Assembly (NCBI GenBank): GCA_907164885.2
Contig: OU015490.1
Location: forward strand, 17,578,994-17,642,993
Length of the DNA: 64,000 nucleotides
Direction of reading: 5' to 3'
Origin: Dolomedes plantarius
Taxonomy: Eukaryota > Arthropoda > Arachnida > Araneae > Dolomedidae
Positions 20,140-31,780 of this stretch are shown here, piece after piece. The position numbers and the translations under genes are program-made. The notes beneath the pieces were generated by a model that was given only the letters and a program-made list of their open reading frames with translations, was not told where the DNA came from and ran no database searches. Within the stretch, counting starts at the first letter, position 1, and the number at the start of each line of letters is the position of its first letter.

Positions 20140-21081
20140 ACGTCAATGAAAGTCTCAAGGTAAGAAACTTTTCTTTTCACTCATTTCGAAAAGGATTTCT
20201 CCTTTTTTTCAGCGAAAATTTCTATTTAAATTCATCAACAACTCTTCTAAGCAATTGAGATGAATTTTAACGCTGTTTTCAGCCCGGAAAGCATTTCTGG
20301 CGCATTTATGTATTCTTTATTTCGTAAACGATATGCCACCGAAAATTAAAGGAAAAAATCCAACACTTCCTGGTAAACGTCACCTTTAACTGTTAACTTT
20401 GTTTAAGGCAAAGCCATAAACGCAAATTCAGCGTTAAATTGTCAAAAACTACATTCCAAAACCTTTATTTCTTTTTTCCCGGCACGGTCCATTTAGCTTG
20501 CCGCTCAAGTAACCGAGAAGAGTTGGGACGTTTTCTACAGAAACACAATTTTTTTTTTCTTTTCAAAAGTCGTTTCCACACCGTTTATGGTAATTTACCG
20601 TCAAAAGTAAAACTCTCGGAGCGGTCGTTTGCCAGTAAAATGACGGAGTATATTTTAAAGGAAACATCTCTTAAAACTTCTGAGACGAGCTCAAATAAAG
20701 ACCAACATCGAGCTGTTATGAAGCGAAAAACCCTTTTAGAGATATCCCTTTATTATATTATATTATATATATATATATGTCTTCTTGCGGTTTCCTATTC
20801 TTAACTTCCACATTGTCTAGCGCCAGGCTTGGCGTTCTTTGATTAAGTAACTAGTCATTCAATTCTTCTGTTTCTAATGGATTGTACGGAGTCTAAGTAT
20901 GTTTATTGTTTAGATAATACTTATCAGAATTAATCCATTGTTTATAGACATTATCGGCACCGCTGATGACGAGATGCTATCTAAAACATAATGCTTATCT
21001 TTTCATTTTTTTAGTTCGTGGCTGCAAGTAGCTTTAGAACTCATACTGGTTTTTCACTTTCAATTTTGTCATATATATATA
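20140..21081. other. No gene recognised
   Basis: No known domain. The 121-codon open frame at 20439-20804 has no recognisable feature and runs into a short (TA)n tract. A second TA tract lies at 21069-21081. Confidence 0.45.
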
Positions 21082-21388
21082 TGAAATGTCTGGATGGACA
21101 TCTCATGAAATAGTAGCTTACATCGTGGCCGGAAAATAATAAAATCAGCTTCAGGAACAAACTAATTTATTAAACAGTAAAGCAACACATCTTACTCGCT
21201 TCGAGCCAGTCCAGCGTCTCAAGCAAAGAGCGCCAAAATAGAATTAGGTCAGAGAGGTTGCCAGAATTGGCGGAGGAAGTTAGTATGTGGGAAGGCGAAG
21301 CGTTTACGCCAAGACAAGAAGGAGAGGTTACCAGGACATAGATGAAGTACAGAATGGGCGATTATAGGTAGTTAGTAATATTATCACA
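21082..21388 (-). repeat. Candidate solo LTR (307 bp)
   Basis: Bounded by TGAAATG and ATCACA, i.e. TG...CA, with TATATA on both sides that could be a target duplication. On the minus strand an AATAAA lies inside. No internal coding region accompanies it, which is typical of a solo LTR left by LTR-LTR recombination. The TA-rich flanks make the duplication uncertain. Confidence 0.45.
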
Positions 21389-22529
21389 TATATATATGTA
21401 AAATAAAAGAAATACTTATTTTGTACAGTCACTTATTTGTAAAGTCAAATATTTTTGCTAGATGGAAGAAGGACCTTTGTTCTGTAGAGTGAAAGATGAA
21501 GTACACCAGAAATGTTCACAGCACGAAAGTTCTATCAAAAATGAAGATTTGTCTATCGTTTAAGATGTAGAAATGACAGTTCGTAAAGGCAGGCCGGAAA
21601 ATTTAAGACGCAAGTCCGTCTCTTACGGAGAAAGGATCTTCCAACAAAACTGTAGCCGTAAATGGTTCATCGAACAATTATTAGTGATGATACATTACAT
21701 GTAGAGGACCGGAAGAATTTTAACTAGTGGAAGTACAAGAAGATCATTGTGCCGCAGGATCGAATTACTTTAGGTTCCTTTACTGCTAACAACCACTTTC
21801 TTTTTATAAAAATTTACTGAAGAAGAAAACTGCTTCAAAACCACTTGTTGGTAGAAATAACAAAATTTATTATCTTCATGAAAATAAGGAATATATCTTG
21901 ATTATTGAATCATAACAAGAAAAAAAAAGTCTGCTACATAATAGAAAAGAGTTTCGGGTCTACACGACCACTTAGGTGAGCATCAAAAATAAAATAATAG
22001 TATTGAAGGAATGTTTTTAAAATATATATACACAAATATCAGATCACGAGAATACACTGGTACTCACTATTCGACAAAAAAAAAACATCCCCCTCACCAA
22101 GCCACGGCCAAACAAAAAGGACCGATAGCTCGGATCAGGGTCTCTTAGAGCAAGTTTTTATCTACGAAAAAATTCTGAATCTCTGCATCGCATCTACTTT
22201 TTTTTTCAGCCATGGACAACGCAAGGAGTGAAGGGTTGCCGTACAACCAATCTCGCCAAGGCTTGCAGAAGGGAGAGAAGAAAGAAAACCTTAAAAGCGC
22301 CCCAACACATTGCCAACACCTTGTGTCCATAAAATAAAATACGCGAAGCATCGCCAAAACTGGAAACCTTAGGTACCACATTCCTCTTGCCAGAAGAAAA
22401 TGCCAGAAGAACCCTTTTAAGGAGTTTCATTGGCCGAGACTGGCTGAGCTTAACCAATCAGAGGAGCTGGTCAAACAGCGCGAAGCCCAAACGCCTGTTC
22501 TGAGAAAAACTGTTTCCCATGCAAGAGAA
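21389..22529. other. No gene recognised
   Basis: Unique-looking DNA with no long frame. A stretch near 21575-21740 has a GRPEN-like run, faintly like a Tc1 DNA-binding linker, but nothing supports it further. Confidence 0.4.
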
Positions 22530-23404
22530 TCTATACTAATAAAAGGACAGGGAGAAGTCGGATCACGTGACCGTAACTCATCCGGGCGGACCACTCCTCG
22601 AAAAAAAAATGGCCGACAAATATACAGGAAAATCGGTGTATTTTTTTTCTCATGAAAGTACATAAATGTTACATATTTGGAAAGAGCTTCGGAAACTGAT
22701 AATTTTTTCTGCGTACACTTATTCTGTTAATTCAATAGTTTTAGAGATATTTGGATTCTAATGAACCGTCATCGCGCGTCATCGCTCTTTGACGATGTAA
22801 ACAAAGGGTGATTCGTTCACAACGTGATTCTCACTAAAAAATGAATCACTGAAATGAAATGTGTCGCCGTGTCTTTTTATTTGAAAAACTAAATATTCAA
22901 ATTGTTTAATAATAAAAAATACTTTATTGAAACTAAATAGATATATACTGATTTTTGGTGGATTTACTGATTTAGGTGTGAAATGATTACATTTGGTATT
23001 TTCTTCGTTTCTATATTTCTTGACAAATCTGGTTGAAACTTCGTATACTTATGTTTTGAAGCCTGGAGATAATTCTAATATAAGTTTGGAAGCTTTAAAA
23101 TGCTTATATATAAATACAGTTTTTAAATAATATTTCATCTGAAGGCGTTGGAATCCATCATTCATAAGAACTGCGCATGCGCACCTAAATGTTACAACGT
23201 AAATAAACGCATGGAATAATGTTAATTAGTAGTTGTTTGGTCTTATTTAAAGTTAATTTTCTTATATTGCTACTTTTGTATACTTTTCATTAATCCTTTT
23301 TTACTTGGTTAATTTTCAGTATACGAATAATCGTTGAAACTCTTTACCGTTGAAACCCCTCTTCCGATTATTTACTTTCTGAAATGTCGTTATTAGGTAT
23401 TTTA

Positions 23405-26340
23405 CAAAGTAATTTTTATTGAAATTTAGCTAAAATGCCGATAACTCTGCATAAAAATCCTAATGCTACTATTTTAATTTCCTTCTCACACATGATACAA
23501 ATGACAGTTATTTTAAAATGGAAAAATAATACTAGCAATTTTATGTTCCAATATGAAAATTTTCCCCGATTCGTCATCCATTTCCTTATAAAAACAGCCC
23601 CAAATAAAAAACTATTTATTATACACCAATTATTGAGCTTCATTTCATTAACAATAGCATCTAAAACATTTCCTGAAAATTTTAACCAAGTAAAAAAGGA
23701 TTAACGAAAAGAAAACAAAAGGAGTAATATAAGAAAATTAACTTTAAATAAAACCAAACAACTACTAATTAACAATAATTATTTAAAGGTTTTTTTGGTG
23801 TTTTATAGTAAAATAGCACTTAAAAATTAAAAAAAGGAACAAAAACTTACCTGTAAATAGCATACTTTTTTTATAAATTGGTCAATTTGAAGTAATTTTT
23901 ATTCAAATTTAGCTAAAATGCCTATAACTCTCCATAAAAATCTTAATGCTACTATTTTAATTTCCTTCTCACACATGATACATATGACAGTTAAATTCAA
24001 AATGACCTACAATCTACGAGAAAATTTTAAAATGAAAAAATAATACACGCAATTTTATGTTCTAATGAAAACTATTTTAATTTCCTTCTCACACATGATA
24101 CATATGACAGTTAAATTCAAAATGACCTACAATCTACGAGAAAATTTTAAAATGAAAAAATAATACACGCAATTTTATGTTCTAATGAAAATATTCTCTG
24201 ATTCGTCATTTTATGTTCCAATATGAAAATTTTCCCCGATTCGTCATTCCTTTCCTTATAAAAGCAGCCCCAAATAAAAAAACTATTTATTATACACCAA
24301 TTATTGTGCCTCATTTCATTAATTAGCATTTCCTGAAAAACATTCATCTTCTAAAACATTTCTTGAAAATTTTATCAAATTATATACATTATTATGTGAG
24401 ATATCATGATAACCGTAGATGAATAACTTTATAGAATTTACTATAATAAGTGGACAAGCCGCAGGCAAAGATAACTGTCATATGTATCATGTGTGAGAAG
24501 GAAATTAAAATAGTAGCAATATAATTTCGTGCAGAGTTATAGGCATTTTAGCTAAATTTCAATAAAAATTACTTCAAATTGACCAATTTATAAAAAAAGT
24601 ATGCTATTTACAGGTAAGTTTTTTTTTCTTTTTCCATTTTTAAGTACTATTTTACCATAAAAGACAAAAAAATTCTTAATTTTTTTTTTTTTAATTGACT
24701 CCGAACGTAGAATATTAATCTGAAATTTTGCTAAAATGCCTATCACTCTCCACAAAATCCTAATGCTAATATTTTAATTTCCTTCTCACACATGATACAT
24801 ATGACAGTTATCTTCAAAATGGCCTATAATCTAAGAGAAAATTTTAAAATGCTAAAATAATACACGCAATTTTATGTTCTAATATGAAAATTTTCCACGA
24901 TTCGTCATCCCTTTCCTTATAAAAACAGCCGCAAATAAAAAACTATTTATTATACACCAATTATTATTCTTTTTTTTTGTTTATTTTGTATTTGCTAAGC
25001 AAATTGTGTTATTATTGGATATTTTTGAAGGCCAGTGAAATATAATTATGTTTTATTTACTTTTCTATTTTGCGTTGAGTTAATTTTCCAATTGTTCAGA
25101 AATTAATTATTCAAATAGAATTTATTACTTTAAATATTTCAATGGCGGGAGATGGGTTACAGTTTATTCCTTCACCATTTTTTATTATCATTCTGAAGTA
25201 GGAATTATGGTGACTGTCTACGTTCGGAGTCAATTAAAAAAAAAAAAATTTAAAGGTTTTTTTCATCTGTTATGGTAAAATAACACTTAAAAATTAAAAA
25301 AAGAGACAAAAACTTACCTGTAAATAGCATTCTTTTTTATAAATTGGTCAATTTGAAGTAATTTTTAATGAAATTTACCTAAAACACCTATCTCTCTGCA
25401 CAAAATCTGAAAGCCCTCATACATGATATTTTAATTTCCCTCTCACACATGATACATATGACAGTTATCTTCTAAATTACCTACAATCTAAGAGAAAATT
25501 TTAAAATGCAAAAATAATACATGCAATTTTATATTTCAATATGAAAATTTTCCCTTATTCGTGATTCCTTTCCTTATAAAATTAGCTCTAAATAAAAAAC
25601 TATTTATTATACACCAATTATTGTTCACTTTTTGTTTATTTTGTATTTGCTAAGGAAATTGTGTTGTTATTAGATATTTTTGAACACCAGTGAAATACTT
25701 GTTTATTTTGTATTTGCTAAGGAAATTGTTTTATTATTGGATATTTTTGAAAGCCAGTGAAATATAATTATGTTCTTTACTTTTCGATTTACTTATTTTT
25801 TTAATTGTTCAGAAATTAATTGTTAAAGCAGAATTATGTTTCAATATGAACATTTTCCCCGATTCGTCATTCCTTTCCTTATAAAAACAGTTGTTCACAA
25901 ATTAATTGTTCAAACAGAATTTATTACTTTAAATATTTCAATGGGTGTGGGGGTACAGTTTATTCTTTCATCATTTTTTATTATCATTCTGAAGTAGGAA
26001 TTAAGGTGACTGTCTACGTTCGGAGTCAATTTAGAAAAAAAATTAAACCTTTTTTCATCTTTTATGGTAAAGTAGCACTTAAAAATTAAAAAAAAGAGAC
26101 AAAAACTTACCTGTAAATAGCATACTTTTTTATAAATTGGTCAATTTGAAGTAATTTTTAATGAAATTTACCTAAAACACCTATCACTCTGCACAAAATC
26201 CCTCACACATGATATTTTAATTTCCCTCTCACACATGATACATATGACAGTTATCTTCAAAATGACCTAAAATCTAAGAGAAAATTTTAAAATGCAAAAA
26301 TAATACACGCAATTTTGTGTTCCAATATGAAAATTTTTCA
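23405..26340. repeat. Cluster of direct and inverted ~250-400 bp modules
   Basis: At least six copies of a module containing TTAATTTCCTTCTCACACAT, GATACATATGACAGTTA, CCCCGATTCGTCAT and AACTATTTATTATACACCAA begin near 23405, 23880, 24725, 25345 and 26150, with an inverted copy near 24475-24600. A second module, ATAAATTGGTCAATTTGAAG preceded by CTTACCTGTAAATAGCAT, occurs near 23850, 25310 and 26105 and inverted at 24565-24620. A third, TCTACGTTCGGAGTCAAT, occurs near 25215 and 26015 and inverted near 24695. Confidence 0.85.
23951..24190 (+). repeat. Exact 120 bp tandem duplication
   Basis: The 120 bases from about 23951 are repeated immediately with no difference that I can see. It is much more similar than neighbouring module copies, so it is either very recent or an assembly artefact. 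Confidence 0.85.
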
Positions 26341-26404
26341 CACTTTATTGAAACTTCATCTGGTGGACGGATGGCTTGAGCGTAGCTAGGCGAAGCCCGG
26401 CTAG

Positions 26405-26851
26405 TCGTAAATAAATTACGTTCGCCGCAGGCGCGGAAAGGGGAAACAGGAGCCTTTAGCATAAACGGAGTTTAATAGCTTAAGAAGACCCATCAATGCT
26501 GTTAACAAAAACACGGAAACAGGGAAGAAAAGACATCTTATTTCGTGGACACGAGGCTAGCAATTAGAGGACCTAGCTGACAAAGACCTAAAGAATTTAG
26601 GACGGCAAATTGCACTGCCAGATGTTAGAAGATAGGCTATTCTCAATTACCGACCGAACGGACTTAAAGTTACAGAGACCTCCCATGACTAAGAGCCTGG
26701 GAAAAAAATAAATTACTATCAGATAAGGAAAGGAAACATAACTAGCAGATTTAAGATTAAAATTAAAGTTATAATTTAAAGTTTAAGAGAACTACACAAA
26801 TTAAATTAAATTAATCAAAATAAAGGAACCTGTAACGAATTCCTCGTTACA

Positions 26852-26889
<38 letters not shown>

Positions 26890-27241
26890 TTCCTTGGTTC
26901 TACAAAGACCAATGTCATTTGTTTCAGGTTTTGAGTTATTTATTCAATTTAGTAAATAATTCCAATTTAGTAAATCTTTTATTCTAAAACGGCCGATGTC
27001 AAATAACAGACATAAAGAGATTATATTTCTATTATAATATCAGCCAATGTCATTTAAGATTCAGTAAATTTATATCCAAAAAGGGGCAAAGGCATATATT
27101 TTATTTAAAATAGTAACAGATGAAAATGTTTTATATGATAAAAATAATGTTTTTTACACTAACAAATAATTGAAAAATAATAATTTGATGCGTAGTATAA
27201 GAAAGATATAACATTCAGCAAAATGTTCAATATTTTTGTAT
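26405..27241. other. No gene recognised; contains (TA)n at ~26865-26886
   Basis: AT-rich. A near-palindrome TGTAACGAATTCCTCGTTACA-like stretch (about 26830-26851) precedes the TA tract and could be the edge of a solo LTR, but no second edge was established. Confidence 0.4.
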
Positions 27242-28225
27242 TGTAACATATTCCGTGCTTGGTGTCAAAGCCGACACTCTAGGTAGCGTCACACCGGTTA
27301 TGTATAGTGATAAAACAGCTTACTAATAAAAACTTGTTACACTAATATCAATTTATTAGGGATTCTGGACTAAAATATTTCACGATTAGGTCGTATTCTG
27401 GAACATCAATTTACATTAGTAATGTCCGTTGAAGTATGCGACGCACGTTAAAGATTGTCCGTTCGGCTGGCTGGATGCTCTGTCGCTACGGATCGTCGAT
27501 CGGGCCTTCAGGAAATAAAGCTCTAATCGCAGAAGTCTCAGTTGCTAGGAACGGATTCCACTCGTCGGAACCGGCTGGAATGAGGCGAACTCGAACTCCA
27601 AACGCAATTTGATCTAATTATCACAGAGTAGTGGACGGCTCGTCCCACACTCTCTCCAAAGAAGCTAGCTGCTTCGAAAATAAGGAAGATCAAGCTTTGA
27701 TCTCTAAACGACCCTTCTCAGCGAGAAAGAGGTCTTCACCCTTCGGAAACGTCGGGATCGGCCTAGGATCTGGATCAGATCCAACAGCAAAAACAGTCTC
27801 CGACTCTCCTCTCCTCTCGTCTCCCTCGTAAAAATCTCCTGCATCTGCTTTTAAAACTTTATTCCCTGGCGGGATCTGTAACAACCCCTCTCTTTGATCT
27901 TGGCTTCTCATAGGCCCTTGGCTTTGGCCCGTGTGCAAAACGATACCTGTTCTTCATATCGTTATCGCACGGTGGATCATTACGGCCTCTCATCAAGGGG
28001 ATGATACCTTTGTTACTCTTTTGTGTTATAGTGTCTTCGCTCTAGACATCGGGGCGCCTCGCTATTGTAAGTCGCTCCTCACCTGCGAGTCGAACAGTTG
28101 ACTCCTTTGCAAGCCACCCCTCGCCCGGGGAAAACTATTGCATCTTCACAGTTCGCCGATGGGCTTACTCTGTTTCAAGCCGAGGTTAATAAATTTCCTG
28201 GGCCATGAGGAGGGGAAATGTCACA
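27242..28225 (-). repeat. Possible solo LTR (~1 kb), low confidence
   Basis: Bounded by TGTAACATATTCC on the left and AAATGTCACA on the right (TG...CA on both strands). It is clearly richer in GC than its flanks, with an AATAAA-type signal near the left on the reverse strand (TTAGTAAGCTG region). No clear target duplication and no partner copy, so the boundaries are tentative. Confidence 0.3.
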
Positions 28226-28368
28226 ATATGCCTTTATCTCGAAACTAACAATTTTGACTGTGGCCTTTTAGAACAAAGCCACAGATTTATAATACGCACA
28301 GGGAAATTTCTGTAAGGAGACCAACCAGTAATGGTTCCTGAAGAAAAAGTGGCCGGATAGAGAAGATT

Positions 28369-28373
<5 letters not shown>

Positions 28374-28407
<34 letters not shown>
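28374..28407. repeat. (TA)n microsatellite
   Basis: TA tract directly left of the Gypsy 5' LTR. Confidence 0.9.
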
Positions 28408-28409
<2 letters not shown>

Positions 28410-28410
<1 letters not shown>

Positions 28411-28628
28411 GGGAAATTCAATCCTAACTCCATCTCCAAACGTTACGCGGCGCTACTGTCTATGTGACGTCAGTGCGTGCGCCCGCATGATATATTCACG
28501 CTTATCAGACTATCGCTGTACGCCGAGATGGGAAGACGTCCCTCTAGAGCTGTTTATTTTCATTTTCTAATATTTAATTAATGAGGGAGGTTTATATCCA
28601 ATGTTGCTGTGGTCGTTGCCTCCCCACA
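28410..28628 (+). repeat. 5' LTR (219 bp)
   Basis: Pairs with 35871-36089. It contains ACGTTACGCGGCGCTACTGT and TATATTCACGCTTATCAGAC. No clear TATA box was assigned. Confidence 0.9.
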
Positions 28629-28630
28629 TT

Positions 28631-28646
28631 TGGGGGCTCGGCCGTT
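28631..28646 (+). promoter_or_regulatory. tRNA-Pro-like primer binding site
   Basis: TGGGGGCTCGGCCG two bases after the LTR. TGGGGGCTCG is the start of the tRNA-Pro PBS known from gammaretroviruses and other LTR elements; the later bases differ (GGCCG rather than TCCGG). Confidence 0.7.
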
Positions 28647-29180
28647 CCTCCGTTTTCCCTGCGTGAATTGTTCCCCCTAGACCCGTTTCCCGTTTAAAAC
28701 AAGAAGTATCATCCCGGCAGATGGCTGACGTGCCAATTACAGCAGACGGACTGCTCTCACCAAGGATATTTGTTGTGATCTACAAAGAATTCTACGAGAA
28801 GACCTGTAACAAACCAACGAATCTACAATCTTTTCGCCACGGACGTTGAAATCGAAACGAAATAATTACTGCAGTGCTGAACTGTGTAACCATCGAGAAC
28901 TTAATGACATTCCTATACTACTGGATATAGTGCCATTCTACTAGATAACGTAGTTTAAAAAGTGACATTCACCTATATTATAAAAAAATAGACTGGATTT
29001 TCGTGGACTATTCTTCCTATTCTCATTGGATACTCTTCGAGCCACAAGGACTGTTCCCTTAAGCGAGATAGGCCCCATTTTTTTTTGTTTTCCCGTAAGT
29101 TTGTGTTTCAAAATTTCGTAATTTCCTAAGTTTAAAAATTTTCCCCTCAATTGTGTTATTAATTTGTTTCAATTTTCATT

Positions 29181-29540
29181 ATGGCCCTAATCTTAGGCGA
29201 TATCCCTCTAATTGCTAACTCCCTCACATACGGAACAACCCAAAACGTAAAATTATTAAATAAAGTACTCGGTAATACCGAATTCGACCACTCATCGCGA
29301 AAAAAATGCGTCAATTTTCCTCATTCCCCGCAGAATTCGATGTCGCGAAACATAATTAAATATTATTTATCGCGAAACAAATTTATTACATTTTGATAGT
29401 GTCAGTACTAACAAAATTGAGTTATGCGATAATATTCTTTATGCCCTCTCCAATTTATCAAAATTCCAAAATTCTCTGGATACGAGCTTTTTATGCGACC
29501 CTGAAAAGGAAATTACCCTTCCTTCTGTGTCTACCGCAAG
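29181..29540 (+). pseudogene. Gag N-terminus, broken
   Basis: The frame MALILGDIPLIANSLTYG, followed by NVKLLNKVLGNTEFD, matches in style the N-terminus of the related ORF at 56860 (MATLNDYPNIAKSLKIGG, then IKVLHRLIFGTD). After about residue 43 a frameshift occurs; the continuing homologous frame reads KIELCDNILYALSNLSKF, equivalent to the ANTILMSLSDLS stretch of the relative. The frame is lost where the repeat insertion begins near 29550. Confidence 0.65.
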
Positions 29541-29552
29541 TGATATGCAATT

Positions 29553-30355
29553 TGTAGGGCATGAAAATGATTTTTGCGCCATAACTCCAGAAATTACCGA
29601 ACAATCAAAATAAAACCACTAAAATCAACTGTTTGGGGCGGGGAAACGTGCGAAACAGGCACTTTCAAAGAAATCGGAGCTTAATCCGAGGAATTACGGC
29701 CAAAGCTTATTTCGACGAAAATCGGTGCCTATCGTCTAATAGGCGTGAAAACGTCTTTTCGTCATAACTCAAGAAATAACCCAAGGAGACACTAAATTGC
29801 ACTGCGGTCCTCTTAAGTGTCCCCCCCCCCACATGCCGACTGTCCAATTTAATAAAATTCGGACGGTAAGTTTTGAAGGTAGCCTCGCATTCAGGTTTAG
29901 CGTGCCTTTTGAGGGCATGTTACGAACGCGCGAAAATGACTTATCGCCGTAGCTATTCAAATTACCGCAGAATCAAAAAAACCCTCTGGAATCGGCTGTG
30001 TGAGGGGTGGGCACGTGCGAAACATTCAGTTTCTAAGCGGTCGAGGCTTAATTCGACGAGTTACGACCAAATCATATTTCGACGAAAATCATTTAAGTGT
30101 CCCCCTCCCCACATGCCGAATGTCCAATTTTATAAAATTCGGACGGTAAGTTTTGAAGGTAGCCTCGCCTTCAGGTTTAGCGTGCGATATGCATTTGTAG
30201 GACATGAAAATGATTTTTGCGCCATAACTCCAGAAATTACCGCACAATAAAAATAAAACCACTGGAATCGGCTGTTTGGGGCGGGGAAACGTGCGAAACA
30301 GGCACTTTCAAAGCGATCGGCGCTTAATCCGAGGAGTTATTCCGAGGAGTTTCAT
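29553..30355. repeat. Three degenerate ~275 bp tandem units inside gag
   Basis: Units contain CATGAAAATGATTTTTGCGC, CACTGGAATCGGCTGT, CGGGGAAACGTGCGAAACAG and, between units, CATGCCGACTGTCCAATT followed by ACGGTAAGTTTTGAAGGTAG. They start near 29553, about 29915 and 30188, diverged by perhaps 10-25%. This repeat splits the gag gene. Confidence 0.75.
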
Positions 30356-30376
30356 GTCATGGGGACATGACAGTAG

Positions 30377-31617
30377 TGTCACGGCCAGGGGCAGGAGAAA
30401 TGAAAATTACGGGACGAAGTAAAATAATTACTAAATATAAGAAAGAAACATGGCAAAAGACGGGCAATAAAAAGAGAAAGTGAGAGAGCCAACAATATAG
30501 CGAAACGAAATATATAGATTGTGCTTGTAGCAAGAAGTATAAGATAAAAGTTCAAGAGAGTGAGTTGCAACGAATAGAAGAAAAGAAGAAAGGGAAGACT
30601 AAATTTATGATGGCTATAAAACAGGCCACCCTGCTTGATGCCGAAGTATGAGAAAAAAGTTAAGTTAGGGGGAGAATTTTATAAATCCCGCCCTCGATGC
30701 GCATTGGTGAAAAGAGGATTGAGAAGAGGCAGCCACGGACGAATGGCGATGGCATGGTAATAATATGACCAATGGAAATTGTAAGAGGTGGAGTCAGCAT
30801 TAATAAGAGAAAATAATATGAAATAAGAAAGGAAGGCACATATAACCTATGATGAAAGTTAGTTAGAAGTTTGAAACAATTAGTGGGGTCAATCCGATGA
30901 ATATGTACGAATTACCCCCGATGATATAAATATAAGTCGCGGCCCATGCAAGGGAGCCCTAATACCTAGGAAGAGAGCGCCCCAGTGTCCCGTGCCGAGG
31001 GTCTACAATGAGTGAAGTAGTCATATAACCGATGATGAGAGTGCCCCAGTGTCCCGTGTAGAGTGTCTGCCATGAGTGACGGAGCCTTATACCAGACGAA
31101 GAAAGTGCCTTAGTTCCCGTACCATAATAATACAACGAAGTTCGTCCTTATGAGTGCCAGCTGCCCATCATAGTGATTCAACAGTCATATTTCGAGGTAC
31201 CAACTTTTGCGTTTCCTTTTTATATTACCGACATTGCTTCTCAGTGTGTAGCCTTAATAACTAATATAGAGCACGAAGATGATGTTATTCGAGTATAAAA
31301 TGTTAAGGAGATGACCGATAATTCGTAAAAAAAACAATTTAATTAATATGATGTTATGCTTATATATATGAGTAAATATTGGTAGTAATGGAACATGGTT
31401 ATATGAGTGATTATGTTTATAAAATGTTATCATAATAAGTGAATGAATTAAATATGTGAGTCGTGGTGAATTAATTTAGTAGTAATGAAGTTGTGAGTAA
31501 TGTGTAAATGAAGGATGAAATATTTAGTAAGATTGTATCATATTATTTATGTGTTAATAATCAATAAATCAATTTGTCAGTGTAAACCAGAGTTGTTTCC
31601 ATCATTTGGGAATCACA
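30377..31617 (+). repeat. Candidate solo LTR nested in gag (~1.24 kb)
   Basis: Begins TGTCACGGCCAGGGG and ends GGGAATCACA (TG...CA). A TATA-like TATAAATATAAG (~30923) lies before a set of three imperfect ~70 bp repeats with GCCCCAGTGTCCCGTG (30972-31130). An AATAAATCAAT signal lies near 31563, followed by a GT-rich TTGTCAGTGTAA. This layout resembles U3-R-U5. No clean target duplication was found. Confidence 0.45.
30972..31130 (+). repeat. Three imperfect ~70 bp tandem repeats
   Basis: Each contains GAGAG(C/T)GCCCCAGTGTCCCG (third copy degraded) and an ATGAGTGA segment. They sit just downstream of the TATA-like box in the nested LTR candidate. Confidence 0.7.
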
Positions 31618-31780
31618 ATTAATCAATGTACTAACCACAATCTTAAGCAATGAATTCAAAATCATAATTATTATTAATAGTATAATTATAATATAATCAC
31701 CCCAATAAACAAATAAACTTTTTCACCGCCACAGTTTAAATGTAGGTCAAAGTACTTCCGGTCATTTACAACGCTGTCCC

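Larger units (their letters stand above)
22530..26404 (+). mobile_element. Candidate composite Helitron-bounded block (3.9 kb)
   Basis: Left edge A|TCTATACTAATAAAAGGAC shares its first 12 bases with the Helitron-like ends at 63511 and 63761. Right edge has GCTAGGCGAAGCCCGG-CTAG|T, a classic Helitron 3' hairpin and CTAG end. Between them there is no Rep/helicase frame but a complex set of direct and inverted modules. It may be one large non-autonomous element or two elements accidentally bracketing a repeat cluster. Confidence 0.5.

Noticed and set aside
21500..21760. Possible Tc1 or mariner remnant with a GRPEN stretch
   Set aside because: Only one short similarity to the AT-hook region, with no catalytic motif or terminal repeat.
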